Assembly (NCBI GenBank): GCA_031002005.1
Contig: JARYHS010008074.1
Span: forward strand, 269,267,930 to 269,331,929
Direction: 5' to 3'
Length of the DNA stretch: 64,000 bases
DNA from: Vandiemenella viatica
Taxonomy: Eukaryota > Arthropoda > Insecta > Orthoptera > Morabidae
Within the stretch, counting starts at the first letter, position 1. Every line of letters starts with the position of its first letter. The notes under the pieces are model-generated. The model saw only the letters and a program-made list of their open reading frames with translations. It searched no databases and had not been told where the DNA came from. The position numbers and the translations under genes were made by a program. This document shows, piece after piece, positions 1 through 11,398 of this stretch.

Positions 1-144
1 TTCCGTAACTGTTAAATAATTTCATGCTTGGTGGACTTTTCACATTTGAAGTTTACTTGGACATCACAACAGTTATTCTGTCAAATAAACCAAATGAGTT
101 AAAGAATCACAGACATGTTTCAAGCGCTTATCTATAAATTTCTT

Positions 145-1362
145 AAGGTACTACCATGGTCAAATTAATCCGAACGACCTGAATTGCACATCGCTACATT
201 TCCTCCTGGGACTTATTCAACCCATTATACACTTCTACGAAGACAGTACTATACCAGGAGGTGGTACAGTCTCACGACTATTAAAATTGAGCCACATCCA
301 CCTCCCATAAAACGAAATACATTTCCGCTTTTTTGTTTCATAAACCGAAATAGTGATTACATTTCGGCAATAAAAGAGTTATAGGAACATCGAATACGTT
401 TCATTTACTGTTTTAAAGACATTTTACTGTTATTAAGTGTTCACACATAACACGAAAGTTACCAATCTCAAACAAAATGCTGGTTTTTAGAAAGTACTGG
501 ATAACAACAAAATGCAGATTTTATACCCGTCTACAACAACTTAAAATGACTCGAAATTTACGTTAATATTCAACGTTTGCTGTGTATTATAATTTTTGGA
601 AACAGTACAGACTTATCTAAGAGTTCAGTCAAATATATAACACGTAACAAGATTTCGGATTTAATAATTTGGCAGTGGTTTTGTAAGTATGCTTGCCTGT
701 AAGAGCAATTCTTTTAGTTCTGTCGTGTCTTGAACATACTTAGCGTGGAACAATAGAAAGAATCATAACATTAATGCTCTGGCTGACGTGAGACACTGTC
801 AACACAGCATGTGTGAGTAGGATTTGAAAGACACTTTTGTATTAAATTTAACTTCACCGTAAAGATTTCTGTCACTCAACATTCCCCATTTTTTCTAGTG
901 CTCATAACAAAGTCGGACGATTGATCATTGATGTAATACGTAATGATAACTGTTTAAAATAATCAAGGAACTAAATCAAACTAATGTGTCTATTGTGCGA
1001 AAAAGTTTTTTTTAGCTAATGTCCTTATTGTGCAACAACGATAATTTCTAGCCTGTGGTATTGGGAAGCAAATGAGAAATGAAATGGAAAGTGGCTGTTC
1101 TTACGAAAAAAATTCTCATCAAGGAAGAACATAAAATTCAAAGCTTCCGTATTTAAAAACATGCTGCTCCGACTAATGATAGCTAATGATATAATTAATG
1201 CATAACCGCAACTGGGAATTATTCGTAGCATGGATTTATCTTCCCTGTCCTATCGCGTTGACCGCTATCTCCGGGAGTCCGTAAAAAATTCGGTTTGCGG
1301 TAAGGGGCAAAATCGTTAACCGTAGCACAAAAAGAATATACATTATTAAAGAAGTGCAGAAA
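145..1362 (+). repeat. Left arm of a 1.2 kb inverted repeat
   Basis: This segment is the reverse complement of 4723-5940: position x on the left corresponds to 6085 minus x on the right. By eye the arms differ only by scattered substitutions and single-base indels, so the duplication is young. The match starts abruptly near 145 (GTACTACCATG) and stops near 1362; sequence outside both limits is unrelated. The reading frames in the arm are short and look like chance. The arm may be a long terminal inverted repeat of a foldback-type transposon or one half of an inverted duplication; nothing here decides between them. Confidence 0.9.
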
Positions 1363-2282
1363 TGCTAAGGCACTGTCGAACTTTCTTTACCGGTAGGCTG
1401 TGTTTGTTTGAATTTTTTCGGCTTAGTCTATTTTGGAGTCGACTATCACGGGTGACGAAAAGTCACCGTTACACTTCACACACGAGACTAAAGAACACTC
1501 ACACGAGTGGCGTCATCCTTCTTCGCCAAATAGTGGTATCTATTTATGTTATTATACTGAAGTAATCGCAAACAAAGAATAACACAAAAATTGTATGATT
1601 TATTAAGTAATGAGTTTTCAAATCCCGCAGGTATCAAGTCGCTACGCTGTAAAGCAGTAATTTTAGAACTCTCGACTTCAATCCCGGTTCTCAATTAACT
1701 TTCTTTACTTATACCAGTAATAAAAGAATTTATGCTAGTCCTACGATAACAACCTAGTTTTAAATTTTTGGGTGACAATGGTCATTTAATTTGTTACAGT
1801 ACTAATATTTGGTTCTATGCGATTTCCTTTCATGATTTTACATTATATTTTTGTTTTCCTTGACGACGGTGTATGATCATTATCGACCACCTACAGAATT
1901 AATGACAGACATGGCTTAAAATTAGAGACATAATTCCAACGATAAATTAATTGTTTCTGAAACGTGAAATTCGTTCTACTGCGAAATGATTATTTTCGAT
2001 AAACGTATACAGTTGGAAATGGGACAGACGATCTGATTTCGGCGTGGCTGGGAACCAGAGTAGCATTCTTTGAGCGCTGCCGCGGCAAAAGTGTTTACTT
2101 TCATGTTGGTAGTTGGTTAAAAATCATTTGATAGTTTCGGTTATAAGAGATTCCTTAAGTATCTTATTGCCTGAGGCAGTTTGGAAGGAATCAAGAATAT
2201 ATAATATGCATAAGCATAGTGTAGGTTCGGAACTTATAAAAGGGGAAAAAAATTTAAAAGAGTATGAAATACGTGGATTGGA

Positions 2283-2345
2283 ACCTTGAACCGCAGGTTC
2301 AGAATACCACAACGCTAACCACAGGACCCCCCCCCCCCCCCCCCC
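2283..2345 (-). repeat. tRNA-like SINE fragment with poly-C run
   Basis: Read on the minus strand this stretch has a run of 19 G, then GTGGTTAGCGTTGTGG (A-box-like) and GGTTCAAGGTTCC (B-box-like, consensus GGTTCGANNCC). That is the head of a tRNA-derived SINE or a tRNA pseudogene. No cloverleaf could be drawn, so it is not called a functional tRNA. The C run (2327-2345) is the longest homopolymer of C or G in the window. Confidence 0.4.
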
Positions 2346-3617
2346 GCTCAAGCTAGATACCTACTCGTCAGTTTGTTAACAATGCTGCCTAGGAAGACTG
2401 TTTCATTCAATATTTTCCGAAATAATCTCTTGTTTCTGTAGTTTCGTGGTACTAAAAATTCTACCTCCTTATTCGCTGGTATGTCCACAGACCACATTAT
2501 GAGTGAAATATTATCGGAAGGAATTAGCTTAACCAGTATGTAAATAATGATCGTTAAAGTTTTACGCTACTCAGTTGTAGTAAAAAGTAGAACGGAGCCT
2601 TAGGGGTTATTTTTTGCCTCGCTTTAATGCATTCCCGTTAATTACAACTTTTGCGATAGGTTTTACGATCTGAATTTATTTAAAGTGTTATTGAAATGTA
2701 GGGGAAGGTTGATGAACTACCCCGCCATTATGAATCGTCAGTGGGGAGGAGCTTAATTATAGTTTTGTTTCATGCATTGACTTACGGAAATGAATAATCT
2801 GAAATATAGATGGCTCTGAATGAAATATCCCCCAATGATATTGCCAAAAGGCGGATCCAGCATTGCCTTACTCTTTCCTGGGATGAGATTGATGCGAGAT
2901 TGTGCAAAAAGACTGATAGAACATGACAGCGCTGTCCACATTTAATGCAAATACTGTACTAGTATATATAGAAAATTAATGATTATACATTCTTTAAGAA
3001 GTAGGAATATCCTGGGATGGTTCAACGCTGTGTGTAAACAGCCCTATTTCCTCATGATGATCCTACCACACATCACTTGCCGAGTGTAACTGAGACAAAC
3101 TATAAATCCTTATAATGAATTACAATGTAGCACTTGATAGTGCTATCGTCATCTATTAGCTGACACGTAATTTTTTTTAAGTTTTCTATTAACAAAACAT
3201 TACGAAAAAATAAGTGTCACTATTTCTTTTTGTTATGATATTTATCTTCAGACAAAAATTTTCAAAAATTTAGAAACTGATAGAGTTTTGTTTAGAATAA
3301 ATGAAACGTATGATATTTATAAAACCACTCTTCTTTCTCATAGTCCTCGTGGATGTTATGACGTCTATATACTGGCTATCGTTTTTCCACAACTATGAGG
3401 AAACAAACCTTTTACTTTACACTTTGGCCAAATGAATGATCGCGAACAATTTAAACTTTAAGACTAGATTGTTACAAATTTCAGTATCCACAACATGATT
3501 GTATTTACTTTAGCGTCAATTCAGCATACAATGAGTTAATATGTCAATACATACAGATACCAGCAGTTTAAATTAAATCTTGATTGTGTTACTGTTCATC
3601 AAACAAATAGGCAAAGT

Positions 3618-4090
3618 TCTTCAGTGGCATTAGACAGTAGTCAAGTCACATTCACGATCCAGCCAAAAAAGTTTCGGGTTAAATAAATTTAAAAAAAACT
3701 AATTTCTTCCAGGCCTTTGCAATAATAATGACTTTACAGAAAAATAACAATGATTTTGGATTTCTCAATAGATACAGGCAGAAATCTGTAATTTTAACGT
3801 CTCAATAGGTGTATAATACGTTTTTACTGTCTCAGTGTACGGGTAACACAAGAAAAACATAACGCATCGTTTAACCACTTTTTCCCGAGGCGCCACTCGA
3901 ACCGTGGAACCACGAGACAACGCACTAGCTTCCGGGGTCTGCATCCGCGAATATGAGCCACTTACCACCCCATCGAGTCAGGCTTACCAGAGACGGAAGA
4001 TGAGGTGGCTACAACGCATAAACAGCTTGGCATTATCTTTCCTCGTTCCTGAAAGTTATTGTTTATTTCCCGGAATTTTACATTAATTAA
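3618..4090. repeat. Direct repeat copy 1 containing a tRNA-like segment
   Basis: This copy is imperfectly repeated at 4120-4660, about 500 bp downstream. Shared landmarks are GACAGTAGTCAA, AATAGATACAGGCAGAAAT and GTGTACGGGTAAC. Near 3896-3970, read on the minus strand, a tRNA-like head with GGTTCGAGTGG as B-box-like element is visible. The unit resembles a SINE or a small tandem duplication inside the core. Confidence 0.6.
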
Positions 4091-4119
4091 TAGCTGAACG
4101 AATTGGGTGAAGGGTACAT

Positions 4120-4660
4120 TTCATCAGTGGCACTAGACAGTAGTCAATTCACACTCACGATCTGGCTATCAAAAATTCTGTTTAAATAAAAAATCTCGAA
4201 ATTACTCAACGGAATGAGGAATTGCCATTTCTCAAATATCGTTGCCCAATTCGTTTACGTTTTTAGAATACTATCCTCTTCCGTGCCTTTGAAATAATAG
4301 TGGCTTTATTAAAGAATAATAACGAATTTTGATTTCACAATAGATACAGGCAGAAATTTTGTAATTTTAACTTTCCAATAGGTATAAAATATGTTTTCAC
4401 TGTCCCAGTGTACGGGTAACGCAAGAAAAACATAACACATCATTTAACCACTTTTGCCCTCGGCTGACTCGAACCGTGGAACCGCAAGACATCGCACCTC
4501 GTAGCTTCCGGGATCAGCATATCCGAACCTGAGCCAATTACAGCACCATAGCGTCAGGCTTACCAGAGATGGAAGCTGTGGTAGGAGAAACTAATAACAA
4601 GCAAGGCATTATATTTCCTCGTTCCTGGAATTTACTGTTTATTTCTTGGAATTTTAAATT
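4120..4660. repeat. Direct repeat copy 2 containing a tRNA-like segment
   Basis: This is the second copy of the repeat at 3618-4090. It carries about 70 extra bases near 4197-4265 and keeps the tRNA-like head around 4465-4560 on the minus strand. The two copies differ at many positions, so this duplication is older than the nearly identical outer arms. Confidence 0.6.
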
Positions 4661-4722
4661 TAGGAAATAAAATTAAAGAAACTTTTCATCAATGGTGATA
4701 TGCGTCAGAATTAACTTTTAAA

Positions 4723-5940
4723 ATTTCTGCACTTCTTTAATAATGTATATTCTTTTGTGCTACGGTTAACGATTTTGCCCCTTACCGCAAACCGAATTTT
4801 TTACGGACTCCCGGAGATAGCGGTCAACGCGATAGGACAGGGAAGATAAATCCATGCTACGAATAATTCCCAGTTGCGGTTATGCATTAATTATATCATT
4901 AGCTATCATTAGTCGGAGCAGCATGTTTTTAAATACGGAAGCTTTGAATTTTATGTTCTTCCTTGATGAGAATTTTTTTCGTAAGAACAGCCACTTTCCA
5001 TTTCATTTCTCATTTGCTTCCCAATACCACAGGCTAGAAATTATCGTTGTTGCACAATAAGGACATTAGCTAAAAAAACTTTTTCGCACAATAGACACAT
5101 TAGTTTGATTTAGTTCCTTGATTATTTTAAACAGTTATCATTACGTATTACATCAATGATCAATCGTCCGACTTTGTTATGAGCACTAGAAAAAATGGGG
5201 AATGTTGAGTGACAGAAATCTTTACGGTGAAGTTAAATTTAATACAAAAGTGTCTTTCAAATCCTACTCACACATGCTGTGTTGACAGTGTCTCACGTCA
5301 GCCAGAGCATTAATGTTATGATTCTTTTCTATTGTTCCACGCTAAGTATGTTCAAGACACGACAGAACTAAAAGAATTGCTCTTACAGGCAAGCATACTT
5401 ACAAGACCACTGCCAAATTATTAAATCCGAAATCTTGTTACGTGTTATATATTTGACTGAACTCTTAGATAAGTCTGTACTGTTTCCAAAAATTATAATA
5501 CACAGCAAACGTTGAATATTAACGTAAATTTCGAGTCATTTTAAGTTGTTGTAGACGGGTATAAAATCTGCATTTTGTTGTTATCCAGTACTTTCTAAAA
5601 ACCAGCATTTTGTTTGAGATTGGTAACTTTCGTGTTATGTGTGAACACTTAATAACAGTAAAATGTCTTTAAAACAGTAAATGAAACGTATTCGATGTTC
5701 CTATAACTCTTTTATTGCCGAAATGTAATCACTGTATCGGTTTATGAAACAAAAAAGCGGAAATGTATTTCGTTTTATGGGAGGTGGATGTGGCTCAATT
5801 TTAATAGTCGTGAGACTGTACCACCTCCTGGGTATAGTACTGTCTTCGTAGAAGTGTATAATGGGTTGAATAAGTCCCAGGAGGAAATGTAGCGATATGC
5901 AATTCAGGTCGTTCGGATTAATATGAGCATGGTAGTACAA
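4723..5940 (-). repeat. Right arm of the 1.2 kb inverted repeat
   Basis: This arm is the inverted partner of 145-1362 and ends near 5940 with CATGGTAGTAC. No convincing target-site duplication was found at the outer edges: the left flank ends TTTCTTAAG and the right flank begins AATGGGTTTTC. Absence of a TSD fits a simple inverted duplication, or a transposon whose flanks have decayed. Confidence 0.9.
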
Positions 5941-6105
5941 TGGGTTTTCATTCATCAGTATTGAATGATAATGTGTCTATCACGGTTACCACCTAAAGAA
6001 ATTCGTGTTTTCTAGACGACTTTTATCCCAGATTAGGATGAAAACATATAAACAACGCCCAGTTATCAGAAGAGAAAGAGGGGATCGATAAGATCCTAGC
6101 CGACC

Positions 6106-6280
6106 CATATCTCGAACATCTGATACGAAATCTTCAAAGGTTTTCCGCCGGATAGTATTATTAAAAGACAAGCTTTCGGTGGCTTGCTCTGCGGCAGAGC
6201 AACCCGCCGAAAGCTTGTCTTTTGATAATATTATCCGGCGGAAACCCTGTGAAGATTTCGTATCAGATGTTCGCGATATG
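6106..6280. repeat. Near-perfect palindrome with 87 bp arms
   Basis: The arms 6106-6192 and 6194-6280 are reverse complements around G6193, with a few mismatches. The innermost part is TTGCTCTGC then GCAGAGCAA. The right arm contains CCGCCGAAAGCTTGTC, which reappears at 6807-6822 next to a hammerhead-like core, and CCGGCGGAAA, which reappears at 8729. The palindrome therefore looks like two head-to-head copies of a short repeat unit. Confidence 0.85.
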
Positions 6281-6281
6281 C

Positions 6282-6760
6282 TAGAGTTCGGAGCAACTAC
6301 GAAGGCGGGTCACGGGCGGATGCACAGTATCCTGTGGAGCTGTACCACGTGACTCACAGCCAATCGCGTGTCAGTGGCTTTCCTGTGTTCGTTCTGTGCG
6401 CGTCGTGCTGTGTTCGTCAAGTTTACAGTTTATTTCACTTACAGTGTTCCGTGTTTAGTGATTATTTTGCCCTCATAGTTTTCATTATGATTGTTGGTAA
6501 AGAATCACGCCAAGTGTTGCACAAACAAACGAAAGGAATAGTGTTCCGTGTGTATCAGTACTTGAAAAGGCAGTCTTCTTTTGTGTCTGCGCCACCATGA
6601 GGTGCGAGTCGCGCCGTTGCCAAGTGCCAGGAGCAGACGGCTGAAGCTTGTGGTGTTGGTTTGAGTGACAGAAGCAAATTGGCAGCGTCGCAACACATCT
6701 CCCCTCTCTCTCTGTGCAGAACGCGAAGCCCACCCGCCTTGGTAGGTGCTCCGAACTCTA
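6282..6760 (+). mobile_element. Short Tc1/mariner-type element with 30 bp TIRs
   Basis: The ends 6281-6310 and 6732-6761 match as inverted repeats at 28 of 30 positions. Both ends are bounded by TA inside CTAG, the expected TSD of the Tc1/mariner/IS630 superfamily, so the element proper is GAGTTCGG...CCGAACTC (6284-6758). Inside is the start of a transposase-like frame followed by a truncation. It is best read as a non-autonomous deletion derivative. Confidence 0.75.
6487..6700 (+). pseudogene. N-terminal remnant of an IS630/Tc1-like transposase
   Basis: The ATG at 6487 opens a frame containing RQVLHKQTKGIVFRVYQYLKR, cut by a stop at 6598. After a frame change the sequence reads AVAKCQEQTAEACGVGLSD. 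Together these resemble the N-terminal helix-turn-helix region of arthropod IS630/Tc1-like transposases, which binds the terminal repeats. The catalytic DDE domain is absent, so the piece is dead. The family match is from memory of the motif pattern. Confidence 0.5.
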
Positions 6761-6784
6761 GTTGTTCTCATAAGTACAATGGAC

Positions 6785-6822
6785 CTGATGATGGCGACAG
6801 AGCAAGCCGCCGAAAGCTTGTC
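6785..6822 (+). ncRNA. Hammerhead-ribozyme-like core (type I order)
   Basis: The sequence contains CTGATGA (6785-6791), a potential stem II pairing GGCG (6793-6796) with CGCC (6808-6811), GAAA (6812-6815) and GTC (6820-6822), in the order expected for a hammerhead with stem I open. Problems are an extra U at 6792 before stem II and a weak stem I (UUUUGAU against the bases before 6785). It is probably the relic of a PLE-type or retrozyme-type ribozyme. Confidence 0.35.
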
Positions 6823-6836
6823 TTTTGATAATATTA

Positions 6837-6889
6837 CTAGACAACCCGTGCGAAAATTACGCGAATAAAATGCGATGAATAGTGAGGTT
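6837..6889 (+). repeat. Terminal-type motif CTAGAC..ACCCGTGCG, copy 1
   Basis: The motif CTAGACAACCCGTGCGAAAA and about 30 following bases recur at 14763 in the same orientation. A related motif, CTAGCTGGTACCCACGACTT, stands at 47172 next to satellite B. Motifs of this kind recur at the ends of arthropod interspersed repeats. Here it marks the left border of satellite A. Confidence 0.5.
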
Positions 6890-8725
6890 GAATATAATGT
6901 CACCAAGTTCACGAAAAATTCCTTTCTGAGAATATAATGTTACCACGGTGGGACCTTAGTCTTTAATACGATATGTCATTTATCTATATCGATTAGATAT
7001 CAAGGGAAATATAAGGCTCGTGACACAAAAATACGTTGTAGAACAATTTATACTTTTTCCCTTTAATAGTTGAATTCCAAACACTTCTTTCTTAAAATAT
7101 GATGTCATCAAAGCTGAGACATTATTCCTCACAACCGTACTTGATTTATCGATTATGGATAGATATCAAGGGAGATAAGTGGCTCGAGACACAAAAAATG
7201 CATTTTAGAAAAATTGACATTTTAGCCTTTTACGGATCGAATTACGAAAAATTCCTTTCTTAAAATATAATGTCACCACGGCGGAGACCTTATTCTTTAA
7301 TATGATACCTCATTTATCTATATCGGTTAGATATCAAGGGAGATAAATCGCTCGTGACACAAAAATCGGTTATAGAAAAATTTATACTTTTTTCCTTTAA
7401 GGGTTAAATTCCAAAAACATTCTTCTTAAAATATGATTTCACAAATCTGATACATTACTCCTTATATTCCTACTTCATTTATCGATTTTGGTTAGATATC
7501 CATGGAGATAAATGGCTCGAGATACAAAAAACGCATTTTAGAAAAATTGACATTTTTTACTTTTAAGGGTCGAATTACGAAAAATTCCTTTGTTAAAATA
7601 TAATGATACCACGGTGGAGACCTTATTCTTTAATATGATACCTCATTTATCTATATCGGTTAGATATCAAGGGAGATAAATCGCCCGTGACACAAAAATC
7701 GGTAATAGAAAAATTTATACTTTTCTCCTTTAAGGGCTAACTTCCAAAAACATTCTTTCTTAAAATATGATGTCACAAAGCTGAGACATTACTCCTCATA
7801 ATCCTACCTCATTTATCGATTTTGGTTAGATATCCAGAGAGATAAATGGCTCGAGATACAAAAAACGCATTTTAGAAAAAGTGACATTTTTGCCCTATAA
7901 GGGTCGAATTACGAAAAATTCCTTTCTTAAAATATAATGTTACCATGGCGGAGACCTTATTCTTTAATATGATACCTCATTTATTAAAATCGGTTAGATA
8001 TTAAGGGAGATAAATCGCTCATGACACAAAAATGCGTTATAGAAAAATTTATACTTTTTCCCTTTAAGGGTTGAATTCCAAACACATTCTTTCTTGAAAT
8101 ATGATGTCACAAAGCTGAGACATTACTCCTCATAATCCTACCCCATTTATCGATTTTGGTTAGATACCCAGGGAGATAATAAATGGCTCGAGATACAAAA
8201 AACGCATTTTAGAAAAAGTGACATTTTTGCCCTATAAGGGTCGAATTACGAAAAATTCCTTTCTTAAAATATAATGTTACCATGGCTGAGACCTTATTCT
8301 TTAATATGATACCTCATTTATTAAAATCGGTTAGATATTAAGGGAGATAAATCGCTCGTGACACAAAAACGAATTGGAAAAATATTGATACTTTTGCCCT
8401 TTAAGGGTCGAATTCCGAAAACTTTCTGGCTTAATATATGACGTCACTAAAGCGGAGATCTTAATCTTTAAAACGATACTTCATAAAACGGTTTCAGATA
8501 CGTATCCAGGGAGATAACTGACTCGTAACACAGAAAACAGCATTTTAGAAAAATTTACATTTTTCCCTTTAAGGGTCGAATTCCGAAAACTTTCTTGCTT
8601 AAAATACGATTTAACCAAAGTGGAGACAATAAGCTTTAAAATGACACCTCATTCATTGATTTCGGTTAAGTATGAAGGAAGATATAGGCTTGTGACAAAA
8701 AAATACCTTATAGAAATAATATATA
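6890..8725 (+). repeat. Satellite A, block 1 (~167 bp monomer, ~11 units)
   Basis: The monomer recurs about every 165-170 bp. The landmark GGTTAGATATC appears near 6985, 7150, 7320, 7490, 7655, 7820, 7990, 8160, 8325, 8495 and 8660 with variation. Two subtypes alternate: one continues CTCGTGACACAAAAA, the other CTCGAGATACAAAAA. The block is thus organised as a ~335 bp dimer. Each monomer carries CCCTTTAAGGG or a variant. No coding is visible. The block stops at 8725 against CCGGCGGAAAA, shared with the palindrome at 6106-6280. Confidence 0.9.
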
Positions 8726-8799
8726 TGATCCGGCGGAAAACCTGTGAAGATTTCGTATCAAAAATACGCCGGGAAAGCCTTGTTTTTCGAACATCTGTT

Positions 8800-9750
8800 T
8801 GCAGCATGTTATATTCTCGAACTTTATAACATTTCTACACGAAAACGAATTGCTTATGCGAAATCAACACGGATTCTGGAAGAACAGTTATTGTAAATAT
8901 ATCTGCTCTATTTTCGCAAAACGTACTGATACATTTTTTGTTATTATTTTCCGTAAGCTTTGGAATTTGAACCACGCAGTCGCCTTTTAGCGAACATTCG
9001 AGCGGGCGGTGTATCAGATCAGATTTCTTAATAGATGTGAAATTTTTTAACAGGTCTATCGCAGTATTTCGTCGTTGACGTTGTAGCCTCATCTAATATA
9101 AATGCTGCATTGTGTGTCTCTCGGGGAAGTGTGATAGGACCACGTCTATTCTTAATTTTCATAAAAAATCTCAGAAACCGTTATTAGCAGTTTGGGATAG
9201 TTCGCTGATGATCCAGTCATATATGGAAGTAAGAATTCTGACGATTGCTTAGACAGTCAATGGCATCTATATTTTATTTGGGCACGGTGTGGTGAATAGG
9301 AACTTACACTAAAATACAAGAAGTACGAAACAATGTGCATAACACAAAAACAATCCGCTTTGTCAGTAATACAAAGTAAATAGCTATTGACATGGCTGCT
9401 TTCCTGAAGTATTTAAGCGTAACAGTACAAAGCTACATGAAATAGGACCCGCACATAGCTTCGATCATAGATAAAGCTAATTATGGACTGCTGTTCATAG
9501 ATCTAATTTTGAATACTACAAAGAAGATACCGTAGAAAACTCTCGTTCATCCACATTTAGACTAATGTTGTACCGCTTGGGATCTGAATCGCAAAGGATT
9601 TGATTGACAGTATAAAGAAAGTACAGGGAAGAACCGCCCTGTTTGTGACAGTTTGTAACAGACCTTACAGAAACGTCAAAGAATTGATACATAGATGGGA
9701 TTGAGATTGTCTAGCAGATATACAAGCGAACATCCACTTACATTGACGAG
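8800..9750 (+). pseudogene. Decayed LINE reverse transcriptase
   Basis: Several RT blocks are visible in changing frames: NFITFLHENELLMRNQHGFW (QHGFR-type motif), then SRGSVIGPRLFLIFIKNLRN (the QGS..GPLLF..YINDL block), and near 9620-9710 VQGRTALFVT...SSV-like tail sequence typical of Jockey/CR1-type LINEs. Stops and frameshifts occur every few dozen codons. The motif order fits one plus-strand element of which only RT and the tail survive. Confidence 0.65.
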
Positions 9751-9879
9751 TGTGGTCAAATGCTTCATTCGCCAACCTGTTCGACAGGTGAAATAAGATT
9801 ATGGAAATAAGGCACAGTACGGAGCTTAATTGAACTCCTCCGCTTGTGCAATTCAGGACTGGAGTGCACAGAGTAGACA

Positions 9880-10590
9880 TTAGTTTTACTGTAAAACACC
9901 CTGTGTCATTCCCGTTTTTGTAAAATGCAATGTATAGGTGCAGATGTAAGTATCAGCGAGGCACTTTATTTTGTCGATTTTATCTCTTCTGTCATAACAA
10001 CTAAAACATGGTGCTGGGCGAAGTATTTCTCCACAGTCGTAAGTACAGTGAATGTTGAACACATTTCCCAGTAACTTCGGTCGGTCGTCAGTCTGGCCGA
10101 CAATCCCAGCCCGGCCGCAGTACGAAGTCGGTGACACTTTCGCCAGGCCTACGGCTATAACAAGCGGTGACAAAAAGAGCAGCTCTCCTCAGTTCTCTTT
10201 CTATACTAGCAAACCATCCACAGTATCATACTTTATTTTTGGTGGGTATACGCCATACTAACCATAAAGTATGCGGTTGCGGAAATAAATTATTTTAGGT
10301 CAACTATGCAGTTCAATTAATTTCCAAACGACGTATTAGTGCTTATGATGAAACGAAATAAATGCAAGATGCTGGGAAAGGAGAAACAGATCCTCCTTAA
10401 ATCAAAAAATAAGTGTTCATTTATTTATAATACCATATTTAGAATGTGGCTCCAGCTGTAACTCTTTGAAACGAAACCAAAAATTAATAACTACTCCCGT
10501 AAGTCCGAAAATATATATATTTAAGGAAATAAATAAATAAATTTAGAAATATTTTTTTCCTTTCGCACACTTTTTATTTTCCTCTTCAAA
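9880..10590. other. Intergenic stretch, nothing recognised
   Basis: Two overlapping open frames (9886-10173 minus and 10052-10261 plus) are short, antisense to one another and match nothing known, so they were not called. The stretch turns AT-rich after 10270. Confidence 0.5.
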
Positions 10591-10591
10591 A

Positions 10592-10695
10592 GACAAATAT
10601 TATTTATTTTTTCTAAATAAGTTGGCAACCCTATGTGAGGTACCCACAAAAATTTGTGGGTCTTCTACACCTCCAGCTAGTCTGTCAATACTTCT
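10592..10695 (+). repeat. 105 bp insertion-type repeat, copy 1
   Basis: This segment is repeated at 14363-14468 with a handful of differences. It contains AAGTTGGCAACCCTATGTG and a small hairpin CCCACAAAAATTTGTGGG. The second copy is flanked by direct repeats and so looks mobile. A related AATAAGTTGGCAACC is also present, inverted, near 59880. Confidence 0.7.
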
Positions 10696-11383
10696 ATTTC
10701 TTGATTGTCGGATGAAGTCATCTCAAAATAATAGAAAACGGGGAACCAGGCAGTGTGAGCACAACGGGTCGAGGCTTTATACGGCCAGTTTTTAGGGCAG
10801 AGTGGTGGGGGCCCGACTTACCCACACCTTTACGCCCTAAATCGTATGGAATTTCCACCCGATCTCCCTACCTGATCTCGCCGCAAAAAACGTAACCAGG
10901 AGCTCAGTTTAGACGACCCATTTTCAGGGCCGAAGAGGCGTAGCCACGATTTAGGGAGACCAGGTCGGGTCTAAAGGTGCCTTAAGCTAAATCTCGATCG
11001 GGGTGTTACAGTTATGTGCGCCATTTACTTAAAATGTTCGATCTGTTCACATAATGTCACCATGCCTCTGAAAGCCAAATTCTCTTAAGCTTGCCGTCGT
11101 GGCGTGCGCCCCACTGCGAACGTCGTATTCCAATAATTGTGGGCGGGTTTTCCGGATTATTACCATTGAATGAACGTATTTATAAATGCATTACGCGACA
11201 ACCGGTTATTGTGTGGCTACTTGATGACCCATCCGAAAACTTCGAAAAAACAGTTAATAGAAAGGTTGGTGGTTTGTAATAGGAATAAAGTAGAACCGCC
11301 TCAATTGCTTATTTGTTTCTTATATAACAAAAGTTGATGCCAATGAAGCAGCTTATTAACATCTCTGTGCTACTGCTTTGAAC
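10696..11383. other. GC-richer stretch with an imperfect inverted repeat
   Basis: Between 10740 and 11000 the base composition rises. CCCTAAATCGT (10835-10845) is exactly complementary to ACGATTTAGGG (10946-10956), with further pairing outside (CACCTTTA and TAAAGGTG). No protein is recognised. The last ~100 bases (from about 11290) resemble 15110-15215, the end of the spacer element in satellite A. Confidence 0.45.
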
Positions 11384-11398
11384 TGTCTCAAGCGCGAC
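11384..11398. repeat. Left target-site duplication of the R1-like LINE
   Basis: TGTCTCAAGCGCGAC stands directly before the LINE body and TGTCTCAAGCGCG recurs directly after its poly-A at 14114. This fixes the insertion limits. Confidence 0.9.

Larger units (their letters stand above)
1363..4722. other. Non-coding core between the inverted arms
   Basis: This 3.4 kb core has no reading frame that resembles a known protein. It holds a tRNA-like segment with a 19-base C run and an imperfect tandem duplication near its right end (separate entries). If the whole structure is a transposon it carries no recognisable transposase. Otherwise the core is AT-rich and unremarkable. Confidence 0.6.

Noticed and set aside
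1025..1231. 68-codon frame present in both inverted arms as a transposon gene
   Set aside because: Duplicated only because the arms are identical; no domain, poor composition.
6890..8725. CRISPR array
   Set aside because: The units are contiguous ~167 bp satellite monomers without spacers, in a eukaryotic context.
9886..10261. Opposing 95- and 69-codon frames
   Set aside because: Mutually antisense, no homology, no context.
11378..11398. First codons of the R1-like frame as native N-terminus
   Set aside because: They lie in the target-site duplication and are host DNA.
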